A stretch of 5,558 bases of DNA, from NCBI GenBank assembly GCA_937898525.1, contig CALCBC010000134.1, positions 1 to 5,558 on the forward strand, in the 5' to 3' direction. Positions 1-5,558 of this stretch are shown here, piece after piece. The notes beneath the pieces are model-generated. The model saw only the letters and a program-made list of their open reading frames with translations, searched no databases and had not been told where the DNA came from. The stretch comes from an uncultured Sphingomonadales bacterium. GTDB taxonomy: Bacteria > Pseudomonadota > Alphaproteobacteria > Sphingomonadales > Sphingomonadaceae. The number at the start of each line of letters is the position of its first letter. The first letter of the stretch is position 1. The position numbers and the translations under genes are program-made.

Positions 1-866
1 TCGAGCCCGGCATCGGCCTCGACCACCTTGGCCATCTCGGTGAAGTCGGCCGCCTCGCCGTACGTCGCCAGCACGCGTTCGAGCAGTGCGGCGAGGCGTT
101 CGCCGGTCGGCAGCGGCACGCCCATCGCCTGCGCCTCCTCGAGCGCGAGCCGGGTGTCCTTGAGGCTGAGCTGCGCCGAGAAGCCGAAGTCGAACGTGCG
201 CGGCAGCACCGCGCGCGGCCACTTGTCGCGCGTCGCCGAGTTGGCGCCGGTGCCCGCGTTGAGCACCTCGATCATCCGCGCGGTGTCGAGCCCGGCCTTG
301 ATCGCCAGCGTCATCGCCTCGGCGGTGGTGGCAATCGCCGACAGGCTGAGCAGGTTGTTGGCGAGCTTGGCGACCTGGCCCGCGCCGGGCTGCTCGCCCA
401 TGAAGAACGGGTTGCCGATCCGGTCGAGGATCGGGCGAACCTCTTCGTAGAGCGCCTCCGGCCCGCCGACCATGATCGCCAGCGAGCCGAGCTCAGCGCC
501 GCGAATCCCGCCCGAGACCGGCGCGTCGAAGCTGGCGACGCCGCGCGGCGTGAGCAGCGCGTGCAGCTCCTGCGCCAGCCGCGGGCCGGAGGTCGACAGG
601 TCGCAGACGATTCGCGGCGTCCCGCCCGCGAGCACATCGTCGACCGCCGCGCGCACGACGGGCGGGGTCGGTAGACTGAGAAGGACGATGTCGCAGGTGG
701 CGCCGAGCGCGGCGGCCGAGCCGGCGGGTTCGGCACCTTTCGCCGCCAGCGCCTCGACGGCGGCCGGCGCGATGTCGTGAACCAGCAGGCGGTCGACGTG
801 GCTCACCAGCCGCGCGGCCATCGGCGCACCCATTCGCCCCAGGCCGAGGAATCCGATCGTGGTCAT
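1..866 (-). CDS. NAD(P)-dependent 3-hydroxyisobutyrate dehydrogenase-like oxidoreductase (3' end cut by window)
   Basis: This is a beta-hydroxyacid dehydrogenase, a family that interconverts hydroxy acids and their semialdehydes or keto acids using NAD(P). I translated it by hand: 288 residues are visible from the ATG at 866-864, with no stop before the window edge. Family members are usually about 290-300 residues, so only a few are probably missing. The Rossmann dinucleotide site is GFLGLGRMG at residues 5-13. The substrate-binding motif DAPVSGG is at 114-120. The catalytic region GAGQVAKLANN at 161-171 contains the expected catalytic Lys167 and conserved Asn171. The later LSLKD at 233-237 fits the C-terminal helical domain. 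Its ATG overlaps the stop of the upstream MBL gene (ATGA, 4 nt), which decides the start and suggests translational coupling. The upstream Shine-Dalgarno is weak (GGGCGGC abutting ATG). The exact substrate is not determinable; tartronate semialdehyde reductase or another beta-hydroxyacid dehydrogenase is also possible. Confidence 0.93.
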   Translation of the reverse strand, partial: MTTIGFLGLGRMGAPMAARLVSHVDRLLVHDIAPAAVEALAAKGAEPAGSAAALGATCDIVLLSLPTPPVVRAAVDDVLAGGTPRIVCDLSTSGPRLAQELHALLTPRGVASFDAPVSGGIRGAELGSLAIMVGGPEALYEEVRPILDRIGNPFFMGEQPGAGQVAKLANNLLSLSAIATTAEAMTLAIKAGLDTARMIEVLNAGTGANSATRDKWPRAVLPRTFDFGFSAQLSLKDTRLALEEAQAMGVPLPTGERLAALLERVLATYGEAADFTEMAKVVEADAGL

Positions 867-1672
867 GCCGCCCGCGCTATCGGCACGATCGGCGGCAGGT
901 CAACGCGGGCGATGTCGTTTTCGGACGGGAAGCAGGCGAGCACCAGCGGATCGTGGCCCGGGATCACGTGGTCGAGCGAGCCGCCGGCGAGTTCGAGGAC
1001 GCGCGCCTGCGCCCTGAGGTAGGCCGCCTCGTCGATAAAGATCGGGAAGGGGATCCGCCGCGTCAGGTTGCCGTAGAGGTGCGCCGCATCGCTCGCCAGC
1101 ACGACCGTGCCGCGCGCGGTCTCGCAGCATACCGCCATCAGCCCGGCGGTGTGCCCGTCGCACAGCCGCAGCGCGATCCCGGGGGCGAACGCGGCGTCGC
1201 CTTCGTGGAACACGACGCGGTCGGCGTAGAGCTTGCGCACGAGCTGGGCGACCGGCTCGCCGTCGAACGGCGCGCGAACGCCGTGGTCGCAGATGTGGCG
1301 CCCGGTGGCGAAGGCCATCTCGGCGTCCTGCACGTGGAACCGCGCGTTGGGGAAGGTGCTGAGCGAGCCGGCGTGGTCGTAGTGCAGGTGGGTCAGGATT
1401 ACGTCCTCGACCGAGAGGTGATCGATCCCCGCGGTGCGCAAGCCGTCGTTGACCGAGCGCGTGATCACCCGCCCGCGCGCTGCGGCTGCGTCCTCGCCGA
1501 AGCCAGTGTCGACGATCACCGGCGGATGCCCGTCGCGGTGGATCGCCCAGACGAAATAGTCGAGCGGCATCGGCAGGTCGTGGTCGTCGACCGGGCGGAC
1601 GAAGTTGTCCCCCGCCGGCCGCTCGTGTCGCGCGTAGCGGATCGCGTCGATGCGGGTGACGAGGGCAGTCAC
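863..1672 (-). CDS. MBL-fold metallohydrolase, N-acyl homoserine lactonase-like family
   Basis: This 269-residue metallo-beta-lactamase fold hydrolase probably acts in the cytoplasm; no signal peptide is visible. The fold is shown by VIVDTGFG at 52-59, the metal motif THLHYDHAG at 94-102 (His95, His97, Asp99, His100), His174 in DGHTAG, Asp195 in LASDAAH and His240 in PGHDP. This is the full ligand set of a dinuclear site. The C-terminal half (ASDAAHLY, PFPIF, HVIPGHDPLV) matches what I remember of proteins annotated as N-acyl homoserine lactonase family, but many of these have no tested activity. A quorum-quenching role is therefore only one option; hydrolysis of a catabolic lactone or ester fits the neighbours equally well. 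The start is GTG at 1672, since no in-frame ATG or GTG lies between it and the upstream stop. A GGAGG core 9 nt upstream supports it. The stop overlaps the next gene's ATG by 4 nt. Confidence 0.9.
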   Translation of the reverse strand: MTALVTRIDAIRYARHERPAGDNFVRPVDDHDLPMPLDYFVWAIHRDGHPPVIVDTGFGEDAAAARGRVITRSVNDGLRTAGIDHLSVEDVILTHLHYDHAGSLSTFPNARFHVQDAEMAFATGRHICDHGVRAPFDGEPVAQLVRKLYADRVVFHEGDAAFAPGIALRLCDGHTAGLMAVCCETARGTVVLASDAAHLYGNLTRRIPFPIFIDEAAYLRAQARVLELAGGSLDHVIPGHDPLVLACFPSENDIARVDLPPIVPIARAA

Positions 1673-1673
1673 T

Positions 1674-1711
1674 CCCCCTCCCCTCCAGGCGAGGGGGCCG
1701 GGGGGAGGGGG
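1674..1711. repeat. GC-rich inverted repeat in the P450-MBL gap
   Basis: CCCCCTCCCC at 1674-1683 is the exact reverse complement of GGGGAGGGGG at 1702-1711. A competing shorter hairpin pairs CCCCTC (1680-1685) with GAGGGG (1691-1696) around a 5-nt loop. This C/T-rich against G/A-rich palindrome style is common between genes in sphingomonads and other alphaproteobacteria, as far as I recall. It fills the first part of the 106-base space between the P450 stop and the downstream MBL start. No T-tract follows, so it is not a canonical terminator. Confidence 0.7.
1677..1686 (-). promoter_or_regulatory. Shine-Dalgarno region for the GTG-started MBL gene, embedded in a repeat
   Basis: On the minus strand the bases before the GTG at 1672 read TGGAGGGGAGGGGGA. 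This contains two overlapping GGAGG cores, ending 9 nt and 4 nt before the start. The first has normal spacing. Both lie inside the GC-rich hairpin repeat, so pairing of the C-rich and G-rich arms could affect access to the site. That effect is inference. Confidence 0.5.
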
Positions 1712-1752
1712 CCGCTGGGTCGGGGGACGTCGCAGTACTCCCCCTCTCCCAA

Positions 1753-1776
1753 CCCTCTCCCCTCAAAGGGAGAGGG
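1753..1776. repeat. Perfect 9-bp hairpin directly after the P450 stop codon
   Basis: CCCTCTCCC at 1753-1761 pairs perfectly with GGGAGAGGG at 1768-1776 around a 6-nt loop. In the minus-strand transcript the stem starts 2 nt after the P450 TGA. A further copy of the C-rich arm (CCCCTCTCCC, 1741-1750) lies just beyond, so the element looks like a partly duplicated palindromic repeat. It could protect the mRNA 3' end or attenuate transcription into the next MBL gene. No U-run follows it on the transcript, so I do not call an intrinsic terminator. Confidence 0.72.
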
Positions 1777-1778
1777 CT

Positions 1779-2963
1779 TCATGGTGCGAACTTGAGCCGC
1801 ACGGGCTGGCGGATCGGGCCGTGACCGACGGTGGTCATCCACGGCTCGTACGGCCCGGCGAGCTCGATGCTCTCGACCTGCGCCACGATCGCGCCGAGCA
1901 GCGCCTGCGCCTCCATCTGCGCCAGCGTGCGGCCGACGCAGCCGTGGACGCCGTAGCCCCAGCCGAGCGAGTGGCGGTTGTCGCGGTCGAGCCGGTATTC
2001 GTCGGGCGCCTCCCAGAATCGCGGGTCACGGTTGGCGGCGGCGAACATCAGCCCGCAGCGCGTGCCGGCCGGGATCACGTAATCGTCGATCTCGACCTCG
2101 CGCGTGGTGATGCGTCCGGCCATCCGGCTGGGCGAATCCCACCGCAGCGATTCGTCGAACGCGGCGCGGACCTTCTTCGGCTCGGCGCGCAGCCTGGCGT
2201 ACTCGGCTGGGAACAGCGCCCAGGCGCGCAGCGCATTGGCCATGGTGATGAACGTGGTGTCGGCCCCGGCGCTGAGCACGGTCTGCAACAGCAGCTTGGC
2301 CTCGGGCAGCGTCACCTGCCCGCGGTCGGCGGCGCGGTAGATCTCGGCGCCGATGCCGTCCGGGTCGAGCGCGTCGCGCTCGCACTGGGTCTCGAGCCAC
2401 TCGATCACTGCCGAGTAGTCGTACTGCATCGCCTGGTCGAACAGCTCGCCCGGCGGGCCCATCGTCGCCCAGACCATCTCGGAGAACCCGTGCATGTGCT
2501 CGCGGCCCTCCTCGGGCAGGCCGAGGATGTCGGGCAGCACCTGGAACACGTAGGCCTGGGTGACCTCGGACACCGCGTCGACCGCCTCGCCTTCGCGCGC
2601 ACGGAGCCGGGCGAGCAGCGCCGCGGCGCGTTCCTCGAAGATCGCCTTGACGCGCTCGAGCGCGCGCGGGCTCAGCGCGTCGGCGATCACCTTGCGCACC
2701 TGGGTATGCCGCGGCGGGTCGTCGGTCAGCAGGATCTCGGGACGCGGCGAGTTCGGATCGTGCCACGGGCGCGAGGTCGAGGAGAACGCCTTCCAGTCGA
2801 GAAGTCCCGCCGAGACGTGCTCGTGCCGCCCGAGCATGTGCGTCCCGTCGGCGAGGCGCACGACCGGTGCGAACTCGCGCAGCGCATCGTCGACCTCGCG
2901 CGCGTTGCGCACCGCCTCGGGCGTGAAGATGTCGATCGGGTAGAGTGGGATGACCTTGCTCAT
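1779..2963 (-). CDS. Cytochrome P450 (bacterial class I type)
   Basis: This soluble heme monooxygenase has 394 residues, close to the usual 390-420 for bacterial CYPs, and no N-terminal membrane anchor. Landmarks in order: the DDPPRHTQVRK helix-C region at 81-91; the I-helix oxygen-activation motif AGADTT at 232-237 (Asp235, Thr236); the ExxR motif ESLR at 271-274; NRDPRFWEAPDEY at 311-323; and the heme-binding loop WGYGVHGCVG at 335-344 with the axial Cys342. The loop carries Trp335 where most family members have Phe. Overall style recalls CYP199-like and related proteobacterial CYPs that hydroxylate or demethylate aromatic acids, but I cannot assign a family or substrate. The start is ATG at 2963, because it gives a normal P450 N-terminus and overlaps the upstream MBL stop (ATGA). 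A GGGGA lies 4 nt before it. An open frame extends further upstream, but only as a shadow of the MBL gene. Electrons must come from a ferredoxin system encoded elsewhere. Confidence 0.96.
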   Translation of the reverse strand: MSKVIPLYPIDIFTPEAVRNAREVDDALREFAPVVRLADGTHMLGRHEHVSAGLLDWKAFSSTSRPWHDPNSPRPEILLTDDPPRHTQVRKVIADALSPRALERVKAIFEERAAALLARLRAREGEAVDAVSEVTQAYVFQVLPDILGLPEEGREHMHGFSEMVWATMGPPGELFDQAMQYDYSAVIEWLETQCERDALDPDGIGAEIYRAADRGQVTLPEAKLLLQTVLSAGADTTFITMANALRAWALFPAEYARLRAEPKKVRAAFDESLRWDSPSRMAGRITTREVEIDDYVIPAGTRCGLMFAAANRDPRFWEAPDEYRLDRDNRHSLGWGYGVHGCVGRTLAQMEAQALLGAIVAQVESIELAGPYEPWMTTVGHGPIRQPVRLKFAP

Positions 2964-3868
2964 GAGATCCCCAACCCGTCGAACCGCACGTCGCCTTCGG
3001 CGTGGGTGCGGATGTGGCCGGCGGTGGGCTCGGCGAAGTGGGCGCCGATCACCAGCACGCCGCTGTCGGAATAGGTCTCGACGAAGCGCATGCGCGTCTG
3101 CCGGCCGGCTTCCTTGTCCATGTCGAAAGTCGCGTCGCGATGGGGCATCGCCACCTGCATCGGGTGGTGCATCAGGTCGCCGGTGATCACCGCCTCCTCG
3201 CCCCGCGAGCTGATCCGCACGTGGACGTGGCCCGGCGTGTGGCCGTGGCTCGGTTCGCAGCGGATGTGCCAGCCGTCGCCGGCCGCGATTTCGTGGTCGG
3301 GCTCGATGAACTCGGCCATCCCCGCGGCGACGATCGGGTCGACGCACTCGACGAGGTGCGTGTCGCTGTGATGCCCGTCGTGGCGGATCACGGTCTGCCA
3401 GGCCTCGTACTCGGTCCGCCCGAACAGGTAGCGGGCGTTGGGGAAGGTCGGCCGGTACTCGCCGGTCGCAGGGTCCCTGTAGGTGTTCCAGCCGACGTGG
3501 TCGAAGTGCAGGTGCGTGCACATCACGGTATCGACGTCATGGCGGCTGATCCCGAGGCTTTCGAGATCCTCGAGGAACCCCTCGGGGAGGTCGCAGAACA
3601 CGTCGAAGTCGCGCTGGCGCCCGGCGCCGATACACGAATCGACCACGATCACGCGCCCGGGCGCCTGCACCACGAACCCCTGGAAGTTCATCCGCTGCCG
3701 CCCGTCGGGCGTGGCGTAGTGCGGATGCAGCCACTCGAGCGCGATGACTTCCTCGGCGGTCGCGTCGGGCATCGTCATGTTGATGTTGTCCTGGAAGTCC
3801 CACAGTTCGACGATCCGCGTCACGGTGACGTCGCCGACCTGCCAGGACTTCATGTGCTCGCGGGCCAT
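2960..3868 (-). CDS. MBL-fold metallohydrolase
   Basis: This 302-residue metallo-beta-lactamase fold hydrolase has no visible signal peptide. Evidence: VIVVDSCIG at 73-81; the metal motif THLHFDHVGWNT at 118-129 (His119, His121, Asp123, His124); His210 in GHTPGH at 209-214; bridging Asp231 in TGDLMHHP at 229-236; and His277 in IGAHFAEPTAGH. The ligand set is complete. The THLHFDHVGWNT, SSRGEEAVITGDLMHHP and GAHFAEPTAGH blocks mark a large, mostly uncharacterised proteobacterial subgroup, different from the lactonase-like MBL protein at 863-1672. A lactonase, esterase or thioesterase role is plausible but unproven. The ATG at 3868 is preferred over the ATG five codons later, because AAGGGAG ends 9 nt before it. 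The gene is coupled to the P450 by a 4-nt overlap, so the pair probably acts in one pathway, perhaps hydrolysing a product or precursor of the P450 step. Confidence 0.93.
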   Translation of the reverse strand: MAREHMKSWQVGDVTVTRIVELWDFQDNINMTMPDATAEEVIALEWLHPHYATPDGRQRMNFQGFVVQAPGRVIVVDSCIGAGRQRDFDVFCDLPEGFLEDLESLGISRHDVDTVMCTHLHFDHVGWNTYRDPATGEYRPTFPNARYLFGRTEYEAWQTVIRHDGHHSDTHLVECVDPIVAAGMAEFIEPDHEIAAGDGWHIRCEPSHGHTPGHVHVRISSRGEEAVITGDLMHHPMQVAMPHRDATFDMDKEAGRQTRMRFVETYSDSGVLVIGAHFAEPTAGHIRTHAEGDVRFDGLGIS

Positions 3869-3877
3869 CGGTCCACT

Positions 3878-3884
3878 CTCCCTT
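3878..3884 (-). promoter_or_regulatory. Ribosome binding site of the MBL-fold gene at 3868
   Basis: The minus strand reads AAGGGAG, ending 9 nt before the ATG at 3868-3866. This is the clearest Shine-Dalgarno sequence in the window. It fixes the start at the first of two nearby ATGs. I see no convincing -35/-10 promoter pair in the gap upstream of it. Confidence 0.6.
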
Positions 3885-3918
3885 GAAAGCCGGGTGTCGC
3901 GTCGGCGACCACTCCAGC

Positions 3919-3933
3919 GACGGCGCAGCCGTC
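3919..3933. repeat. Small perfect hairpin in the leader of the MBL-fold gene
   Basis: GACGGC (3919-3924) and GCCGTC (3928-3933) form a 6-bp perfect stem with a 3-nt loop, about 50 nt before the MBL start. On the plus strand it is followed by AGGTTTT, which looks weakly like a terminator in that direction, but no plus-strand gene ends here. It abuts the CACAAAG inverted repeat and may be part of the same repeat unit. Confidence 0.4.
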
Positions 3934-3941
3934 AGGTTTTC

Positions 3942-4027
3942 TCGCACAAAGACACAAAGCCGCGAAGAGGCCGCGCAGAACCTCTCTCGGGCGCGCAACA
4001 CCTTGGTGTCTTTGTGTCTTTGTGCGA
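3942..4027. repeat. Intergenic inverted repeat with CACAAAG arms
   Basis: TCGCACAAAGACACAAAG at 3942-3959 is the exact reverse complement of 4010-4027, giving an 18-bp perfect inverted repeat around a 50-nt centre. Each arm is a tandem of the 8-mer CACAAAGA. On the minus strand the arm at 4027-4010 continues into a third, degenerate unit (CACCAAGG, to 4002). The centre has its own short stems: AGAGG 3966-3970 with CCTCT 3981-3985, and ACACC 3998-4002 with GGTGT 4005-4009. The arms are A/T-richer than the surrounding genes. From memory, related CACAAAG-type repeats are dispersed in sphingomonad and some other genomes; copy number here is unknown. The repeat fills most of the 200-base gap between the GMC stop and the MBL start and has no coding potential. 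Confidence 0.85.
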
Positions 4028-4068
4028 ATCGTTCTTGCGGCTTCGCCGTGGTACGCGACCATCGAGGC

Positions 4069-5558
4069 TCACGCCGCCTTCCTCTTCGGCCTGGGCTTGT
4101 ACCGCGCCACGCTCTCGGGCGGCAATTCGGCGGCGGGGAGCGGGGCCTTGCCGAGGATGAAGTCGGCCGCGCGCTCGCCGATCATCACGCACGGCGCGTT
4201 GGTATTGCCGCCGATGATCGACGGCATCACCGAAGCGTCGGCTACGCGCAGGCCCTCGATGCCGTTGAAGCGCAGCTCGGGGTCCACGACCGCGTCCTTG
4301 TCCGAGCCCATGCGGCAGGTACCGACCGGGTGGTGGACGGTATAGCCGGTCTCGCGGATGTAGCGGTCGAACTGCTCGTCGCTCTGGCAATCGGGCCCGG
4401 GTGCAACCTCGACCCCCTCGTATTCGGCGAACGAGTCCGCCGCGAATGCCGCACGGGCGATCTTCAGCGCGCGGATCAGCGGCTTGATGTCGTCGGGGTG
4501 CTCGAGCAGGTGCGGGTCGATCAGCGGCGCGGCGGCCGGGTCGGGGCTGGCGAGGCGCACGGTGCCGCGGCTCTTCGGGTAGAGCGCGACCGGGCTGATC
4601 GCGTAGCCGTGGCCGATCGGGAACGGGATTTTCGGGTGGGTCAGCCGCTTGGCCGGCTGGAACACGAACTGCACGTCGGGCTTGTCGAGCGACGGGTCGG
4701 TGCGCAGGAAGGCGACGCTCTCGAACACATTGCCGGCGAGCGGGCCCTTGCGCGTCAGCAGGTACTGCAGCGCGCACCACAGGTTGCGCGGGGTTGCCTT
4801 CCAGCTCCAGCCGTAGCTGGTCCCGTTGCGCGTCTCCATGTGCATCGGGCTCGCCGGGTGGTCGTGGTAGTTGGCGCCGACCCCGGGTGCGTCGAGCACG
4901 ACCTCGATGCCCATCTTCTTGAGGTGCGCCGCCGGGCCGATGCCCGAGAGCATCAGGATCTGCGGCGTCTGCACCGTCCCCGCCGAAAGTACGACCTCGC
5001 GCCGGGCGCGGATCGTCCGCCCGTCGGCCAGCTCGACCCCGACAGCCCGCTTGCCTTCGACCAGCAGTCGCGCGACCATCGCGTCGGTCTGCACGTGGAC
5101 ATTGCCGCGTGCGAGCGCGGGGCGCAGCATCGCCTTGGCCGTGCTTTCGCGCCGCCCGTCGCGGATCAGCCCCTGGCGCCGGCCGTAGCCTTCCGGGTTG
5201 GCGCCGTTGAAGTCCGGGCAGGCCGGGAATTGCAGCGAGGCGAGCGCGTCCATGAACGCGTAGTTGAGCGGGTTGGGGTTCTCGACGTGCTTGACGTTGA
5301 CCGGCCCGCCGACGCCGTGGAACACGCTCGCCGGGTAGTTCTCGTTGTTCTCGGTGCGGGTGAAGTAGGGCAGCACCTCGGCGTAGGACCAGCCCTTGCA
5401 GCCCATGTCCGACCAGTCGTCGTAGTCGGTCGGGTGCCCGCGGAAATAGACCATCCCGTTGATCGATCCCGAGCCGCCGATGACCTTGCCGCGCGGCACC
5501 GGGATCTCGCGCCCGGCCATGCCCGGCTGCGGCACGGTCTTGAACCGCCAGTTGGTCG
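4069..5558 (-). CDS. GMC-family FAD-dependent alcohol/choline dehydrogenase (5' end cut by window)
   Basis: This glucose-methanol-choline oxidoreductase uses FAD to oxidise an alcohol to an aldehyde. 495 residues are visible, against a usual 530-560. The reading frame is open to the window edge, and its first visible residues, NWRFKTVPQPG, are internal family sequence. The N-terminal FAD-binding GxGxxG region is therefore outside the window, and the GTG at 5535 is not the real start. GMC signature 1 is PRGKVIGGSGSINGMVYFRG, about 5497-5438. Signature 2 is SAGTVQTPQILMLSGIGP, about 4986-4933. The active-site pair is the second His of HHPVGTCRMG (near 4332) and the last Asn of GGNTNAP (near 4200). 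A basic tail (KPRPKRKAA) ends the protein. Close relatives include choline dehydrogenase BetA, AlkJ-type alcohol dehydrogenases and polyethylene glycol dehydrogenase. No betaine genes are seen, so a catabolic alcohol dehydrogenase is the more likely role. Confidence 0.95.
   Translation of the reverse strand, partial: TNWRFKTVPQPGMAGREIPVPRGKVIGGSGSINGMVYFRGHPTDYDDWSDMGCKGWSYAEVLPYFTRTENNENYPASVFHGVGGPVNVKHVENPNPLNYAFMDALASLQFPACPDFNGANPEGYGRRQGLIRDGRRESTAKAMLRPALARGNVHVQTDAMVARLLVEGKRAVGVELADGRTIRARREVVLSAGTVQTPQILMLSGIGPAAHLKKMGIEVVLDAPGVGANYHDHPASPMHMETRNGTSYGWSWKATPRNLWCALQYLLTRKGPLAGNVFESVAFLRTDPSLDKPDVQFVFQPAKRLTHPKIPFPIGHGYAISPVALYPKSRGTVRLASPDPAAAPLIDPHLLEHPDDIKPLIRALKIARAAFAADSFAEYEGVEVAPGPDCQSDEQFDRYIRETGYTVHHPVGTCRMGSDKDAVVDPELRFNGIEGLRVADASVMPSIIGGNTNAPCVMIGERAADFILGKAPLPAAELPPESVARYKPRPKRKAA

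Noticed and set aside
1753..1776. Hairpin after the P450 as an intrinsic terminator
   Set aside because: The stem is strong but the transcript continues with G-rich sequence and no U-run, so canonical intrinsic termination is not supported.
1650..3074. Plus-strand open frame of 474 codons (MRVTRAVTPPP...)
   Set aside because: It is antisense to the P450 and reads through the repeat gap. Its product is low-complexity R/H/V/D/L-rich sequence without a domain, typical of a GC-rich antisense shadow, while the minus strand gives a complete P450.
2964..3521. N-terminal extension of the P450 frame upstream of the ATG at 2963
   Set aside because: The 186 extra codons are Arg/Pro-rich and overlap the MBL gene in another frame. 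The P450 has a normal N-terminus and length from the ATG at 2963.
3002..3886. Plus-strand open frame of 294 codons, and a similar one at 953-1795
   Set aside because: Both are antisense to MBL genes that have full metal-ligand motifs. Their products show only repetitive R/V/A/D/H composition from codon mirroring.
3942..4027. Inverted repeat as a CRISPR unit, tRNA or insertion sequence end
   Set aside because: There is only one pair of inverted arms with no regular spacers, no cloverleaf, and no transposase gene nearby.
3932..4780. Minus-strand frame of 282 codons reading through the repeat gap, and a shorter one at 3537-4001
   Set aside because: They run through the inverted repeat and overlap the GMC or MBL gene in a different frame, with Arg/Ala/Pro-rich products and no domain.
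5533..5535. GTG at 5535 as the start of the GMC gene
   Set aside because: The frame stays open to the window edge and the residues before it (NWRFKT) are typical GMC sequence. The FAD-binding N-terminus must lie beyond the window.

Overview
The window is GC-rich (about two thirds G+C by eye). All five genes lie on the minus strand, so transcription runs from high to low coordinates. Codon use, protein style and two kinds of intergenic repeat (GC-rich C/T-G/A hairpins and a CACAAAG-type inverted repeat) suggest an alphaproteobacterium, most likely a sphingomonad (Novosphingobium, Sphingomonas or Sphingobium type). That placement comes from memory of such genomes, not from a search.

Layout in transcription order: (1) 5558-4069, a GMC-family FAD-dependent alcohol dehydrogenase, cut at its N-terminus by the window edge. 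(2) 4068-3869, a 200-base gap with an 18-bp perfect inverted repeat and a small hairpin. (3) 3868-2960, a metallo-beta-lactamase (MBL) fold hydrolase. (4) 2963-1779, a bacterial class I type cytochrome P450 that overlaps the previous gene by 4 nt (ATGA). (5) 1778-1673, a 106-base gap filled by GC-rich hairpin repeats. (6) 1672-863, a second, clearly different MBL-fold hydrolase of the N-acyl homoserine lactonase-like group. (7) 866-1, a 3-hydroxyisobutyrate dehydrogenase-like NAD(P)-dependent oxidoreductase that overlaps the previous gene by 4 nt (ATGA) and runs off the window a few residues before its expected end.

Taken together this looks like part of a catabolic gene cluster. The P450 could hydroxylate an organic substrate, the GMC enzyme could oxidise an alcohol, the two MBL enzymes could hydrolyse ester, lactone or thioester bonds, and the HIBDH-like enzyme could oxidise or reduce a hydroxy acid or its semialdehyde. 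The order of steps and the substrate cannot be read from the sequence. No ferredoxin, ferredoxin reductase, regulator or transporter is visible. The genes form two tightly coupled pairs (MBL+P450 and MBL+HIBDH) separated by repeats. I see no RNA gene, CRISPR array, insertion sequence or clearly undescribed system. The points most worth a second look are the repeats, the pairing of genes and the Trp in the P450 heme loop.
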